The notes: generated by a model from the sequence alone, not told the origin. A stretch of 64,000 bases of DNA from Providencia alcalifaciens (GCF_915403165.1 NZ_OU659204.1:2480001-2544000), one strand, 5' to 3'; counted from the first letter of the stretch, positions 8,186-17,505 are shown. Numbers and translations: made by a program.

Positions 8186-9622
8186 CTAGGCTTTCTTCGG
8201 TGCCCGGCTCGCTTTCAAGGTGATCCGCACCAACAACCCGCCGAGATGTTCACTCTTTAGCAGCTGCAAGTCTGAGCCGTGATAACTGGCGATATCTTTT
8301 ACAAGCGCCAATCCCAGCCCTGAACCTTCCAGTCCTTTGGCATTATTCAAGCGCATGAAGGCTTTTAATGAGCGGTGAATATATTTATTTTCAATACCGG
8401 GTCCTGAGTCTTCAACTTCCACTTTAATCATGGATTTATGGCTTTCATCCTCCACAATGCGCACAGTGACAATCCCCTTCTCTGGGGTATATTTGATTGC
8501 ATTATCAATTAAGTTCGCGCACATTTCCGCCAGCAAAATAGCATCACCTTTGACCCAACAATGCTCTAGCCCCTCATAGCCTAAATCAATCTGCTTGCTC
8601 TCGGATTCTCCCAAGCGGGTAAAACAGACTTGCTGAACAATTTCGACCAGATTAACCGCACGATAGAGCCTTATCGCCTCTTTTTCGTGCTCTTTTAAAC
8701 GCGCAAGCTGCAATAAGCGGTCAGTTAATACGATGGTGTTATCCAACGTTTTATTAATCGCCTGCAAACTTTGCTGTTTTTGTTGTTCATCATCGCTATT
8801 GAGAGCCACTGAAACTTGGGTTTTTAATACGGCTAACGGGGTTTTTAATTGATGAGAAGCATCGGCACTGAAACGTTCTTGGCGTTTTAACATGCGCTTT
8901 AAACGCTCCACATAGCGGTTCAAGGCATCCACTAGAGGCGAAAGTTCAGACCATGGCAACACATTCGGTATTGGCGTGAGATCATTCGCGGCACGCCCCA
9001 ACATAAGATTGGAAAGCTTTTTCAGCGGTGTTAATAATTTACGTAGTAGCAAATACGCCAATATCAATGTCACAACCACCACAGTACCTTGGCTCATCAA
9101 CGCCGAGATAAGCAGTTGATTGGCAAAATCTTGCCGAGCATACACCGTTTCAGCGACGCGGATCTCCACCATACCTTGGATCCCACCTTCGTTAATCGGC
9201 TGGAAAAAGGTCGCCACGCGAATGGGTAGCCCCATATATTCCGCATCATAAAAGTAGACTAAGGCAGTGTAATGTTGAGAGCGCATCCAGTAAGGGGGGA
9301 TTGGCGGTAGGTCATCATAGCCAGAAATGGTTTCCCCGTGAGGGGCGATGACTTGGTAAAACAAGCGATCATTGTTGTTCAGCTCAAAGCTATCAAGAAC
9401 CACATAAGGCACATTCACGGAAAGATGTTCATCCACCACCTGCAAGCGCTCCGCCACTGTTCTCGCCGACGCCAGTAATGTCCGGTCATAGGCAAGGTTT
9501 GCGGCGTTTTTAGCACTATAATAGTGGGTATAAACGGAGAAACTTCCCAACAAAATGAGGGGGATACCGAAAAAAATCAGTAACTGATGAAAGAGAGAGC
9601 GTGGATGAGAGACTAATTTCAT
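8186..9622 (-). CDS. tctE: TctE-type sensor histidine kinase
   Basis: This inner-membrane kinase is predicted to sense extracellular tricarboxylates and phosphorylate TctD. Layout in 478 residues: membrane helix about 12-31, a periplasmic sensor region of the 2CSK_N type to about 165, second helix about 170-193, HAMP linker, a HisKA dimerisation helix with the phospho-accepting histidine in FSADASHQLKTPL near residue 255, and a HATPase domain with N box (LIDNAIKYTPEKG), G1 (EDSGPGI) and G2 (GSGLGLALV). The start overlaps the tctD stop by 4 bp, so the two are co-translated. The divergent tctCBA operon points to tricarboxylate uptake control, as in Salmonella. The ligand could be citrate or a related acid. 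Confidence 0.85.
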   Translation of the reverse strand: MKLVSHPRSLFHQLLIFFGIPLILLGSFSVYTHYYSAKNAANLAYDRTLLASARTVAERLQVVDEHLSVNVPYVVLDSFELNNNDRLFYQVIAPHGETISGYDDLPPIPPYWMRSQHYTALVYFYDAEYMGLPIRVATFFQPINEGGIQGMVEIRVAETVYARQDFANQLLISALMSQGTVVVVTLILAYLLLRKLLTPLKKLSNLMLGRAANDLTPIPNVLPWSELSPLVDALNRYVERLKRMLKRQERFSADASHQLKTPLAVLKTQVSVALNSDDEQQKQQSLQAINKTLDNTIVLTDRLLQLARLKEHEKEAIRLYRAVNLVEIVQQVCFTRLGESESKQIDLGYEGLEHCWVKGDAILLAEMCANLIDNAIKYTPEKGIVTVRIVEDESHKSMIKVEVEDSGPGIENKYIHRSLKAFMRLNNAKGLEGSGLGLALVKDIASYHGSDLQLLKSEHLGGLLVRITLKASRAPKKA

Positions 9623-10287
9623 ACACTACACTGCTCTAATCGGTATCCCAAGCCGCGTAAAGTATTGATATTGACATCTGAACCCGCGAGCTTTTTGCGA
9701 ACCCGATGCACATACAATTCAATACTTTGTAAATTGGCTTCATCCGACAGTGAGAATACCTGCTCGAATAATTGTGTTTTTGAAACAGGTCGTCCTCTAC
9801 GATGAAAAAGGGTATTCAATACCGCGTATTCTCGCGGGGTTAAGCCTAGCGGTTCCGCCTTCAATGAAAAATAACCGTCGTCATGAAAACAGAGATCACC
9901 AAAACACTGGTCACTATTCACATTCCCTTGGCTACGGCGTAATAACGCACGCACTCGGGCTTCTAGTTCCGCAATATCAAAGGGTTTAGTTAGGTAATCA
10001 TCCGCCCCTGCATTTAGCCCTTTTACGCGGTCAGCCACATCTGAATTCGCCGTTAATAACAGCACGGGCGTTTCTTGATGACGTTTGCGCATCTGGGCTA
10101 GCACATCCAAGCCACTCATGCGAGGTAATGAAACATCCAATACCACCAACGAATAATTTTCAGTTTGTAATAGCTGGTCAGCGCTATAGCCATCACCGGC
10201 AATATCAACAGCAAATCCCGATGCGGTTAAGGCTTTTTGTAACCACAATGACAACTCGTCATGATCTTCAACCAATAACATTCTCAT
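9619..10287 (-). CDS. tctD: TctD-type OmpR-family response regulator
   Basis: The N-terminal receiver has the acidic pair in LLVEDHDE, the phospho-acceptor Asp in VVLDVSLPRMSG near residue 51, the switch Thr/Ser in LLLTANSD and Lys in YLTKPF. The C-terminal winged helix (Trans_reg_C) carries TPREYAVL and ends with HRVRKKL and TLRGLGYRLE. It should activate or repress tctCBA on phosphorylation by TctE. An ATG at 10302 opens the frame, but aligning with Salmonella TctD (MRLLLAEDN) favours the ATG at 10287 (MRMLLVEDH). No strong ribosome site marks either. The intergenic region to tctC is about 370 bp and is the probable target. Confidence 0.85.
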   Translation of the reverse strand: MRMLLVEDHDELSLWLQKALTASGFAVDIAGDGYSADQLLQTENYSLVVLDVSLPRMSGLDVLAQMRKRHQETPVLLLTANSDVADRVKGLNAGADDYLTKPFDIAELEARVRALLRRSQGNVNSDQCFGDLCFHDDGYFSLKAEPLGLTPREYAVLNTLFHRRGRPVSKTQLFEQVFSLSDEANLQSIELYVHRVRKKLAGSDVNINTLRGLGYRLEQCSV

Positions 10288-10462
10288 TCGTCGCCCACTC
10301 ATTATGATTATTTATGCGTATAAGTTGGCACTCTCTCGATTGAATGAAAAGTATTAAACGTGATTTTTACCGAAGCTATCACAACAATCCTTCGTTAACC
10401 TGCTGCCACAAATAGAAATTAACATTAAATTAACAAATTTAAGAAGGGATAATATAAAACAA

Positions 10463-10478
10463 TCTGATATGTATCACA
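10463..10478. promoter_or_regulatory. Candidate CRP site between tctD and tctC
   Basis: TCTGA-N6-TCACA matches nine of the ten conserved bases of the CRP consensus TGTGA-N6-TCACA. It lies in the 374-bp divergent control region about 185 bp before tctC. Catabolite control of citrate transport would be biologically sensible. The rest of this region (10288-10661) is AT-rich, and I see no further firm signal in it. Confidence 0.45.
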
Positions 10479-10661
10479 TAAAAATAATTTTATTTGTTAA
10501 TGAAAGGTAAATGAAAGGTTCTCAATACAATGATGAATAGCGAAAAAACATTACCCACAGTTATTTATCTACAAAAACATATTCATCTACAACGGAATAT
10601 CCATAACGACATAACCAACAACAACCAAGTAACTTAATTATTGTCTAGTGAGGAATGAAGC

Positions 10662-11636
10662 ATGAAGAAGTTCACAATCAATACCTTAGCAGCAGCAATT
10701 TTTTTAGTTGGCATTAACCAAGCAATGGCGTTACCCGAAAGAACAGAATGTATTGCCCCTGCCAAACCTGGCGGTGGCTTTGATTTAACCTGTAAACTCG
10801 TTCAAGTCTCCATGCTGGAAACCAAAGAAATCGAAAAACCAATGCGTGTGACTTACATGCCCGGTGGAATTGGTGCCGTCGCCTACAATGCCATTGTGGC
10901 TCAACGCCCAGCTGAGCCGGGAACCATCGTCGCATTCTCTGGTGGCTCCTTGCTCAACCTTGCTCAAGGTAAATTCGGTCGTTACAACGAAAATGATGTT
11001 CGCTGGCTCGCGAGTGTTGGCAGCGACTATGGCATGATTGCCGTGCGTGCTGACTCCCCATATAAAACCTTAGGCGAACTGATGGATGCCTTCAAAAAAG
11101 ATCCAAACAGCATTGTCTTCGGTGCAGGTGGCTCCATCGGTAGCCAAGATTGGATGAAAACGGCGTTACTGGCCAAGGCTATCGACTTAGACCCACGCAA
11201 AATGCGCTATGTTGCTTTCGAAGGCGGCGGCGAAACACTAACAGCCCTGTTAGGTAACCACATCCAAGTGATTTCTGGCGATATCAGCGAAATGACCCCG
11301 TATATCAGTGACGGAAAAATCCGCATCCTAGCGGTGTACGCCGATAAGCGCTTACCGGACGGACTCGCTAATATCCCAACCGCTAAAGAGCAAGGCTACG
11401 ACATTGTTTGGCCTATCATTCGCGGATTCTATATGGGGCCAAAAGTTTCCGATGCCGATTACAACCAATGGGTTGAAGCCTTTCAAAAATTACAACAAAC
11501 CGATGAATTTAAAAAGCAGCGTGAATTGCGTGGCTTGTTTGAATATAACCTATCGGGTCCAGAACTAGACGCTTACGTGAAGAAAGAAGTTGAGAACTAC
11601 CGTGAGCAAGCTCGTTCCTTCGGGTTAGCGAAATAA
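10662..11636 (+). CDS. tctC: Tripartite tricarboxylate transporter periplasmic binding protein
   Basis: TctC/BUG-family proteins bind citrate or related carboxylates in the periplasm and deliver them to TctAB. The N-terminus is a Sec signal peptide (KK, hydrophobic core LAAAIFLVGIN, cleavage after QAMA), followed by the family signature PAKPGGGFDLTCKL. The two-lobed body includes GGSIGSQDW and GNHIQVISGDISEM. The 324-residue length is usual. It is the first gene of tctC-tctB-tctA, with gaps of only 10 bp between genes, and is read divergently from tctDE. GAGGAATGA before the ATG supplies the ribosome site. Binding-protein identity in this family does not fix the ligand, so citrate is an inference from operon structure. 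Confidence 0.9.
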   Translation: MKKFTINTLAAAIFLVGINQAMALPERTECIAPAKPGGGFDLTCKLVQVSMLETKEIEKPMRVTYMPGGIGAVAYNAIVAQRPAEPGTIVAFSGGSLLNLAQGKFGRYNENDVRWLASVGSDYGMIAVRADSPYKTLGELMDAFKKDPNSIVFGAGGSIGSQDWMKTALLAKAIDLDPRKMRYVAFEGGGETLTALLGNHIQVISGDISEMTPYISDGKIRILAVYADKRLPDGLANIPTAKEQGYDIVWPIIRGFYMGPKVSDADYNQWVEAFQKLQQTDEFKKQRELRGLFEYNLSGPELDAYVKKEVENYREQARSFGLAK

Positions 11637-11646
11637 CGGAGCCGCT

Positions 11647-12078
11647 ATGAGCCAACGCATATTTGCCATAGTCTGGCTAATACTGTGTGGGATCGGGCTG
11701 TATATAGGCTGGGGCATCCAAAGCGAGTTTAGCTATGAACCGCTAGGCCCCCGCCCCTTCCCGATAGCCATACTGTCATTAATGACCCTGTGTGCACTCG
11801 CACTCCTGTTGGGTCGCCAAGAAGCGGTTGAATGGCCAAAGCCCTATGTCTTGCGCCGTTTAGTCTTGTTAATCATTGCATTAGTCATTTATGCATGGGC
11901 CTTTGAGTGGTTAGGATTCCCATTAGCGACCACCTTATTAACCATCAGCGTTGCCCTGTTATTTGATGCAACCCCGATAGCCGCCCTAATTTCCGGTCCG
12001 ATTCTTGGTCTTTCGCTGTTTTACGCCTTCGACAAATTGCTCGATGTGACATTGCCAATCGGCGAACTTTTTAGCTAA
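11647..12078 (+). CDS. tctB: Tripartite tricarboxylate transporter small membrane subunit
   Basis: This 143-residue inner-membrane protein has four predicted helices (about 5-23, 37-56, 71-93 and 96-132), the size and topology of TctB. The motif EPLGPRPFPIAIL after the first helix is typical of the family, where a GP..FP segment precedes helix 2. It partners the 12-helix TctA subunit to form the sodium- or proton-coupled permease. The gene begins 10 bp after tctC with CGGAG as ribosome site and ends 10 bp before tctA, so co-transcription is certain in practice. The small subunit diverges fast, so its call rests strongly on position. Confidence 0.87.
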   Translation: MSQRIFAIVWLILCGIGLYIGWGIQSEFSYEPLGPRPFPIAILSLMTLCALALLLGRQEAVEWPKPYVLRRLVLLIIALVIYAWAFEWLGFPLATTLLTISVALLFDATPIAALISGPILGLSLFYAFDKLLDVTLPIGELFS

Positions 12079-12088
12079 GGAGAAAAGT

Positions 12089-13597
12089 ATGGAAACTTGG
12101 ATGTATTTATCTCAAGGCTTTGAGGTGGCGCTGATCCCTCAAAATATTATGATTGGGCTGATTGGTTGCTTTATCGGTACGATTGTCGGCATGTTACCGG
12201 GTCTTGGACCCATTAACGGCGTGGCTATTTTATTACCTTTAGCGTTTGCGTTAAAGCTCCCTGCTGAGTCTGCACTTATTTTACTGGCTACCGTCTATCT
12301 AGGCTGTGAGTATGGAGGGCGAATTTCTGCCATCCTATTGAACGTTCCCGGTGATGCCGCCGCAATTATGACCACGTTAGATGGTTACCCAATGGCGAAG
12401 CAAGGCAAAGGCGGCATCGCACTTTCGATTTCTGCCGTCAGTTCATTTATCGGTTCTACCATTGCAATTGTTGGGATCATTTTATTTGCACCACTACTGG
12501 CACAATGGTCGCTCGCCTTCGGGCCTGCTGAATATTTCGCATTGATGGTATTTGCTATCGCGTGTTTAGGTAGCATGATGAGCCAAAACCCCGTCAAATC
12601 GCTGCTCGCGGCATTGATTGGTTTGGCGCTAGCAACCGTCGGTGTCGATGCCAACTCTGGGGAATACCGTTTTACCTTTGACAGCGTTAACCTATCCGAT
12701 GGCGTCCAGTTTATCGTCGTAGTTATTGGTCTGTTCTCTGTGAGTGAAATATTACTCATGCTAGAAAGCACGGCGTCTGGACAAGGATTGATCCGCAAAA
12801 CAGGTCGAATGTTATTTAGCAAAAAAGAAGCTAAGGCCTGTGCTGGCCCAACATTACGATCCTCATTTATTGGCTTCTTTGTGGGGATTTTACCGGGTGC
12901 GGGGGCGACTATCGCTAGCGCCATCACCTATATGACAGAGAAAAAAATTGCAGGTGATAAAGGGACATTTGGTGAAGGGGATGTTCGCGGTGTCGCGGCA
13001 CCTGAAGCCGCCAACAACGCCTCTGCCTGTGGATCATTTATTCCGATGTTGACCCTCGGTGTTCCAGGTTCGGGCACAACGGCAGTGATGATGGGAGCGC
13101 TGACGCTGTATAACATCACCCCAGGTCCGGGGATGTTCACTGAACAACCACACATCGTTTGGGGATTAATTGCTGCGCTTCTTATTGCTAACGTCGTATT
13201 GTTAGTGATGAATATTCCGCTGATCGGTCTATTCACGCGTATGCTCACCGTACCACTGTGGTTTTTAGTCCCTGCAATTGCCTGTGTCTCTGCGGTGGGT
13301 GTTTATGCGGTACACAGCACCACTTTTGACTTGTTACTGATGATGGGGCTTGGAGTATTCGGCTATATCTTGCGGAAGATGAATTTCCCACTATCTCCGC
13401 TGATCCTTGGGTTTGTTTTAGGTGAGATGTTAGAGCAAAACCTGCGCCGCTCGTTGTCTATCAGTAATGGGGATTTCAATATTTTGTGGAGCAGTACTAT
13501 TTCTAAAAGCTTATTAATTCTGGCGGTATTGGTGCTGGTGTTACCACCGATTGTGAAGCTTATTCGCAAACGTCGTCGTCAAACCGCGCAAGCATAA
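12089..13597 (+). CDS. tctA: Tripartite tricarboxylate transporter large permease
   Basis: The 502-residue permease of the TTT family has about 12 membrane helices. Both copies of the conserved glycine-rich signature are visible: GTIVGMLPGLGPINGVAILLP near residue 31 (in parts) and GFFVGILPGAGATIASAITY near residue 257. The segment EAANNASACGSFIPMLTLGVPGSG near residue 305 (in parts) is also characteristic. The basic tail RKRRRQ is cytoplasmic. It translocates the TctC-bound carboxylate using the ion gradient. It is the last gene of the operon; AAGGAG precedes the start. Confidence 0.92.
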   Translation: METWMYLSQGFEVALIPQNIMIGLIGCFIGTIVGMLPGLGPINGVAILLPLAFALKLPAESALILLATVYLGCEYGGRISAILLNVPGDAAAIMTTLDGYPMAKQGKGGIALSISAVSSFIGSTIAIVGIILFAPLLAQWSLAFGPAEYFALMVFAIACLGSMMSQNPVKSLLAALIGLALATVGVDANSGEYRFTFDSVNLSDGVQFIVVVIGLFSVSEILLMLESTASGQGLIRKTGRMLFSKKEAKACAGPTLRSSFIGFFVGILPGAGATIASAITYMTEKKIAGDKGTFGEGDVRGVAAPEAANNASACGSFIPMLTLGVPGSGTTAVMMGALTLYNITPGPGMFTEQPHIVWGLIAALLIANVVLLVMNIPLIGLFTRMLTVPLWFLVPAIACVSAVGVYAVHSTTFDLLLMMGLGVFGYILRKMNFPLSPLILGFVLGEMLEQNLRRSLSISNGDFNILWSSTISKSLLILAVLVLVLPPIVKLIRKRRRQTAQA

Positions 13598-13622
13598 TTC
13601 CAAACTGTACGTTATGACAGTC

Positions 13623-13653
13623 AGACTTCGCCCCATGCAAATGGGGCAGGTCT
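13623..13653 (+). terminator. Hairpin ending tctCBA
   Basis: GCCCCAT-GCAA-ATGGGGC forms a 7-bp stem with a tetraloop, extended by AGAC/GTCT. The T-run is absent, so termination may be weak or Rho-assisted. It is the only structure between tctA and the convergent gene. Confidence 0.5.
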
Positions 13654-13720
13654 ACTGATGAATTACCATAGTAAAACGCTTAACTTAATAGCTGATAGTA
13701 ACTGATTAAGTGCAATACCG

Positions 13721-14191
13721 TTACTTTCGTGAAAATTGGACACACAAAACCCCTAGGATCACTAAACCAATACCCACCACTTTCTCAATTGGGATAGGGT
13801 TTCGATTCATACCAAACCAGCCAAATTGCTCAATAAGCGCAGAAATAATTAATTGACCCGCAATTACCAAAACAAAAAATGTCGTACTGCCAATTTTAGG
13901 GACTAAAATCAAAGCCGAAGTGAGATAGAGCATCCCTGCGATACCACCAAACCAGATCCAAATTGGTTGATTAAATAGTTCAGTACTAAAATGGGGTTTT
14001 GGTACCTTAAAAATAATTAAAAGTGGAATTAATACAATTAAACTGATCACCAGCGATGTTGCACTTGCCCATAACGGATGACCTAATTGCCGAGCAAGTA
14101 TGGCATTACTTGCTGCTTGGATTGGTACAACCGCACCTGCCAATAATGCAACAAAGGCCAGAATGATCCCTGTGATTGAAAATGCTGACAT
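13721..14191 (-). CDS. DMT-superfamily transporter of the YdcZ (DUF606) type
   Basis: The 156-residue protein has five predicted helices starting at about residues 5, 32, 70, 92 and 128. It has the family features PIQAASNAILARQLGHPLWA near the N-terminus and a closing GIGLVILGVLCVQ helix. This half-size drug/metabolite-transporter family acts as a dimer in the inner membrane; substrates are unknown. The ATG at 14191 has GAGG 5 nt upstream and is preferred to the TTG one codon earlier. It is divergent from the LysR gene, whose product is its most likely regulator. Confidence 0.75.
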   Translation of the reverse strand: MSAFSITGIILAFVALLAGAVVPIQAASNAILARQLGHPLWASATSLVISLIVLIPLLIIFKVPKPHFSTELFNQPIWIWFGGIAGMLYLTSALILVPKIGSTTFFVLVIAGQLIISALIEQFGWFGMNRNPIPIEKVVGIGLVILGVLCVQFSRK

Positions 14192-14293
14192 CAAAACCTC
14201 TTCATTAATATTGACTTAAGTTGAATGGTTGCCATAGTAAAGAGAGATAACGACATTGGAAAATGAACAATTTTATAAGGCACTATTCGTAGG

Positions 14294-15220
14294 ATGAATA
14301 ACTTAAGGAAATTAGATTTAAATCAACTCGTGACGTTGTCAGTCTTATTGCGGGAGCGTCATGTAAGCCGAGCGGCAGAAGCTTTACATAAAAGCCAGCC
14401 CGCAGTCAGTCATGCATTAAATCAATTGAGGGACATTTTTCAAGATCCATTATTGGTTCGCCGAGAAGGCCAATATCAATTAACTAGCAAAGCTGAGTCT
14501 CTTTATCTCCCATTAAATGAAGCATTAAACCAGTTAGATGATTTGATTGCCCAAAAACAGTTTTCCCCACTCAGCTGCCAAAGACGCGTTAATATCGCGA
14601 TGTCCGACTATGGGGCGGCTTTAATAACTGTCAAATTGGTTTCTTATCTACGTAAATATGCGCCCAATATTGATCTCAATATCTGGCACTGTAGTCGGGA
14701 AGAAATGCAGAATAAATTGTATGAAGGGAGCTTAGATTTAGCATTCGGTATATTTAATACTTTGGATTATTCGTTACGAAATCAAACTGTCTTTACTGAT
14801 AAATTTGTCAGTTTGGTTGATCGTCAGCTCGGTTCGCAAGGCAAAATGGATTTAGTTGATTGGCTATCCTACCCCCATATTTTAGTGAGTATGAAGCCTT
14901 TTGATGCTAACGAAATAGACCATCAACTTCAATTAATTAATCAACAACGCCGTGTTGCAGTGACTGTGCCTTACTGGCAAATTGCCCCCCAATTATTAAC
15001 AGGGACTGACCTGATCCTAACGGTGGCGAAAAAAGCGATACCTCCATCCATGTTAGGCAAATTTACGTTATTTACGCCGCCATTATCTCTTCCTGACTTG
15101 GATTTCCAAATGGTATGGCACCAACGCAGTGATACTGATAAAGCATTAGAGTGGCTTAGAGGCATTATCGCTGAACAATTAAAAGATGACCGAGAGTTTT
15201 ATGGCGAAAACGAGGATTAA
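14294..15220 (+). CDS. LysR-family transcriptional regulator
   Basis: The winged helix-turn-helix at about residues 5-65 carries LRKLDLNQLVTL, VSRAAEALHKSQPAVSHALNQL and DPLLVRREG, the NodD/PA-type LysR pattern. The effector-binding domain covers about residues 90-300. It stands 100 bp from the divergent YdcZ-type transporter gene, the classical LysR target arrangement, so control of that transporter is likely. A LysR box (T-N11-A) probably lies between them but I could not single one out. Inducer unknown. Confidence 0.85.
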   Translation: MNNLRKLDLNQLVTLSVLLRERHVSRAAEALHKSQPAVSHALNQLRDIFQDPLLVRREGQYQLTSKAESLYLPLNEALNQLDDLIAQKQFSPLSCQRRVNIAMSDYGAALITVKLVSYLRKYAPNIDLNIWHCSREEMQNKLYEGSLDLAFGIFNTLDYSLRNQTVFTDKFVSLVDRQLGSQGKMDLVDWLSYPHILVSMKPFDANEIDHQLQLINQQRRVAVTVPYWQIAPQLLTGTDLILTVAKKAIPPSMLGKFTLFTPPLSLPDLDFQMVWHQRSDTDKALEWLRGIIAEQLKDDREFYGENED

Positions 15221-15259
15221 AAGGGGCAGCATTTCTGCTATCTATCAGAATTTATAAAA

Positions 15260-15285
15260 AAAGCGAAAGCCTTGGCTATCGCTTT
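15260..15285. terminator. Bidirectional terminator between LysR and a convergent small gene
   Basis: AAAGCGA-A-AGCC / GGCT-A-TCGCTTT form a stem with a single symmetric A/A mismatch and a TT turn, flanked by A-run upstream and T-rich DNA downstream. It can serve both convergent genes. Confidence 0.7.
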
Positions 15286-15306
15286 CTATTCTTTATATGA
15301 CCCATC

Positions 15307-15630
15307 CTAAATATTTTGTTTCGGATAGCCCTGCTCGCGTAGCCATTCGCGACCCACATCAATAGTTGGCGTTTGCACAATAAAGACAAATAATGCGCCG
15401 ATCATGCCCCCTAACAATGCGCCGCCTAGAAAACCACCTGAAAAGAAACCAAAGAAAAACAACATAAAAGCTAATACGGCGGAAAGTAAAACCGCGAGTC
15501 CTGTGAGCTTCCAATATTTCGCACCCATGCGTTTTTTACCTTCTTTCAGGCATTGACGAAACAGACGCCCTTGCTCTTTTCTCTCTAACCCTGCTAATTC
15601 TGGAACACTCTTCGCCGTCCAATACGCCAT
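15307..15630 (-). CDS. Small two-helix membrane protein of unknown function
   Basis: The 107-residue protein has a charged N-terminal half (KEQGRLFRQCLKEGKKRMG) and two adjacent hydrophobic segments at about residues 44-64 and 66-87. The second is glycine-rich (FFSGGFLGGALLGGMIGALF). A polar tail ends in REWLREQGYPKQNI. I do not recognise a family. It is read toward the LysR gene and shares the terminator with it. AAGGTAGATAAG before the ATG gives a ribosome site. The coding frame has normal composition, and the protein is likely a real inner-membrane protein. Confidence 0.65.
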   Translation of the reverse strand: MAYWTAKSVPELAGLERKEQGRLFRQCLKEGKKRMGAKYWKLTGLAVLLSAVLAFMLFFFGFFSGGFLGGALLGGMIGALFVFIVQTPTIDVGREWLREQGYPKQNI

Positions 15631-16100
15631 CTTATCTACCTTTCTTTTTAATTAAATTTTGTCTAACGCATTTATACGCAGCTTAGAGGTAAGATACTTG
15701 CGGATAACTCTGATAAATCAGATTAAGTACTTATAGAGACTTCAATATCTTGAAGAAGGTATTCTGTCTAAAGCTGATTAATTCTAACTATCTTAGTTTT
15801 GATGTTATCCGATTATGAAATTAATTCACAAATTCCACCACTGTGTCGCACAAGTGTAGTTTTATTCTATGTTTTACAGCCAGGCTTCTGAATCTAAGTA
15901 CGTTCATTCGAATGCCTTAATTTTTCATTTCATGAAGTAAATTTACGCTTTCTCTGAGTTCATTATCCTTTAAATTATATCTTGCATTTAATCCACACCC
16001 TTATGACTAAATTCACAAACGCTAACTTATTATGACTTTTATTAAATTTAATAATCAATATAATAAGCTCCCTCAGATTTTATTATTCAAAAGGAATAAA
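15631..16100. other. 470-bp intergenic region, nothing recognised
   Basis: This AT-rich stretch separates divergent genes. The frame of the downstream gene is open from 16032 but lacks a ribosome site there. No RNA, repeat or convincing operator was seen. Confidence 0.4.
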
Positions 16101-17351
16101 ATGTCACTTGAACCAAGACATGAGCTATCCAATCAAGGAGCTCCAAACTTTATTTTCATTTTATTAATGATCATCGGTATCCCTTGCATTCTTTTCCCTA
16201 CCTTAACTTTGTTTATTATACCTACTGTTATATTCATTTCCTTTTGCTTCTTTATTCACTACTTATATTCCGAAGGGCATTTCTCCGAAATGCTTTCAGG
16301 TATCATTATAGGGATTATAATTACCGTTGTTGCAATGGTAATTCCTATTGTAGGGCCAATAATCTTAGTGCTTTGGATTATCTATAATATAGCCAAAGCG
16401 GTTAGTAGCATTAAAGGGTTAGTCCCAGATGCTATTATCAGTATTTTATTAGTAGCCAGTTTAATTATTCCATTTATTTTGGATGTTAATCGCTCTTCTT
16501 ACCGCCATCGCGATGATATCTCTGAAAGAATTGCCTGTGCAGCAGCCTATATTATAGTTTCTGCAATTTATTATTTCAGAATGAAAAAGCAGCCGATGAC
16601 CACAAAAGACTATCTTTTTAGATTCTCTATCTTATGGATTTCTGGCCCCTTAATTATGCTGCTAATCATCATGATTGCGATGTCTATAAAAGCAGCATTT
16701 AGAATTGCGGTAAATACTACATTCACACCAACCACAGTAACACAGAATGTCTCCGCACACATGAGAGGTGAAGTTGCTATTAGCGCTTATACCAGAGAAG
16801 TTACTCGTAATATCGCAACAACTACGACTAGCATTCTTCCGGGTACAGGTGCCGTTACAGCATCAATATTAGGGGAGGTTGCACCTAAAATTAGTCAGAA
16901 TGAATCAGAAATAAGCGTGGAGTCCTTGCCTCTTAAGGATCATAGTTCATTGGCAGACAATTTTTATCAAACTAACACTGAGCATAATTTCTATCGCCGC
17001 GATGATCTTGATAACAAAAAAATCAATAATTTTGTTCAGCGTGCTAACGCTAAATTCCCTAATCATCATATTAATAAAAATGATATTTTGTTTTATTACA
17101 ATGAGACTGTATTTGGTAGTGGTGATAATGGCGTTATTTTAACATCTGAATTTGTTTGCTGTTCGTTAGGTCGATTATATGAAAGCTTCATTATTCGTTA
17201 TGCAGACATCAAGCATGTCAGCATAAAAGGGTCGTTGAATAAAACAATCACAATTCTTAACAAGAAAAATGAAAAACATAAAATTGAACTGACACAATCC
17301 AACAAAGGTGCAATGAAACTATATGAATTAATCAAGAAGTTTAGTTCATAA
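16101..17351 (+). CDS. Multi-pass membrane protein with a C-terminal PH-like domain
   Basis: The ATG at 16101 has AAGGA 7 nt upstream and gives 416 residues; an in-frame ATG at 16032 lacks a ribosome site. Residues about 18-190 hold six or seven hydrophobic segments, several of them isoleucine-rich (GIIIGIIITVVAMVIPIVGP). A Thr/Ala-rich linker follows (about 205-265). The last ~120 residues are soluble and read like a small beta-barrel ending in a helix: NDILFYYNETVFGSGDNGV, then FVCCSLGRLYESFIIRYADI, then KTITILNKKNEKHKIEL and a final amphipathic helix. This order resembles bacterial PH (bPH/YokE-like) domains, but I base that on pattern only. Function unknown; the gene is monocistronic. Confidence 0.7.
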   Translation: MSLEPRHELSNQGAPNFIFILLMIIGIPCILFPTLTLFIIPTVIFISFCFFIHYLYSEGHFSEMLSGIIIGIIITVVAMVIPIVGPIILVLWIIYNIAKAVSSIKGLVPDAIISILLVASLIIPFILDVNRSSYRHRDDISERIACAAAYIIVSAIYYFRMKKQPMTTKDYLFRFSILWISGPLIMLLIIMIAMSIKAAFRIAVNTTFTPTTVTQNVSAHMRGEVAISAYTREVTRNIATTTTSILPGTGAVTASILGEVAPKISQNESEISVESLPLKDHSSLADNFYQTNTEHNFYRRDDLDNKKINNFVQRANAKFPNHHINKNDILFYYNETVFGSGDNGVILTSEFVCCSLGRLYESFIIRYADIKHVSIKGSLNKTITILNKKNEKHKIELTQSNKGAMKLYELIKKFSS

Positions 17352-17471
17352 CGCTTAGAGCCAGCTCTCCTGATAGGCTATCAATCGAGTATGGAAATAG
17401 CCTGAAAAGGCTAAGACATGATTAACCATTAAATATTCTGTGGGCTGGGTGGTTTATCGTGGCCAATAAAA

Positions 17472-17500
17472 TTTGCCCCATAAAGATCTCGGGGCAAACT
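17472..17500 (+). terminator. Terminator 120 bp after the PH-like membrane gene
   Basis: TTTGCCCC and GGGGCAAA form a perfect 8-bp stem with an 11-nt loop, followed by ACTTTTTATT on the + strand. It also lies directly downstream of the convergent 85-residue gene. Confidence 0.65.
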
Positions 17501-17505
17501 TTTTA

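Noticed and set aside
12385..13248. Two long minus-strand frames opposite tctA
   Set aside because: They arise from the codon bias of tctA, show no family signature and lack ribosome sites.
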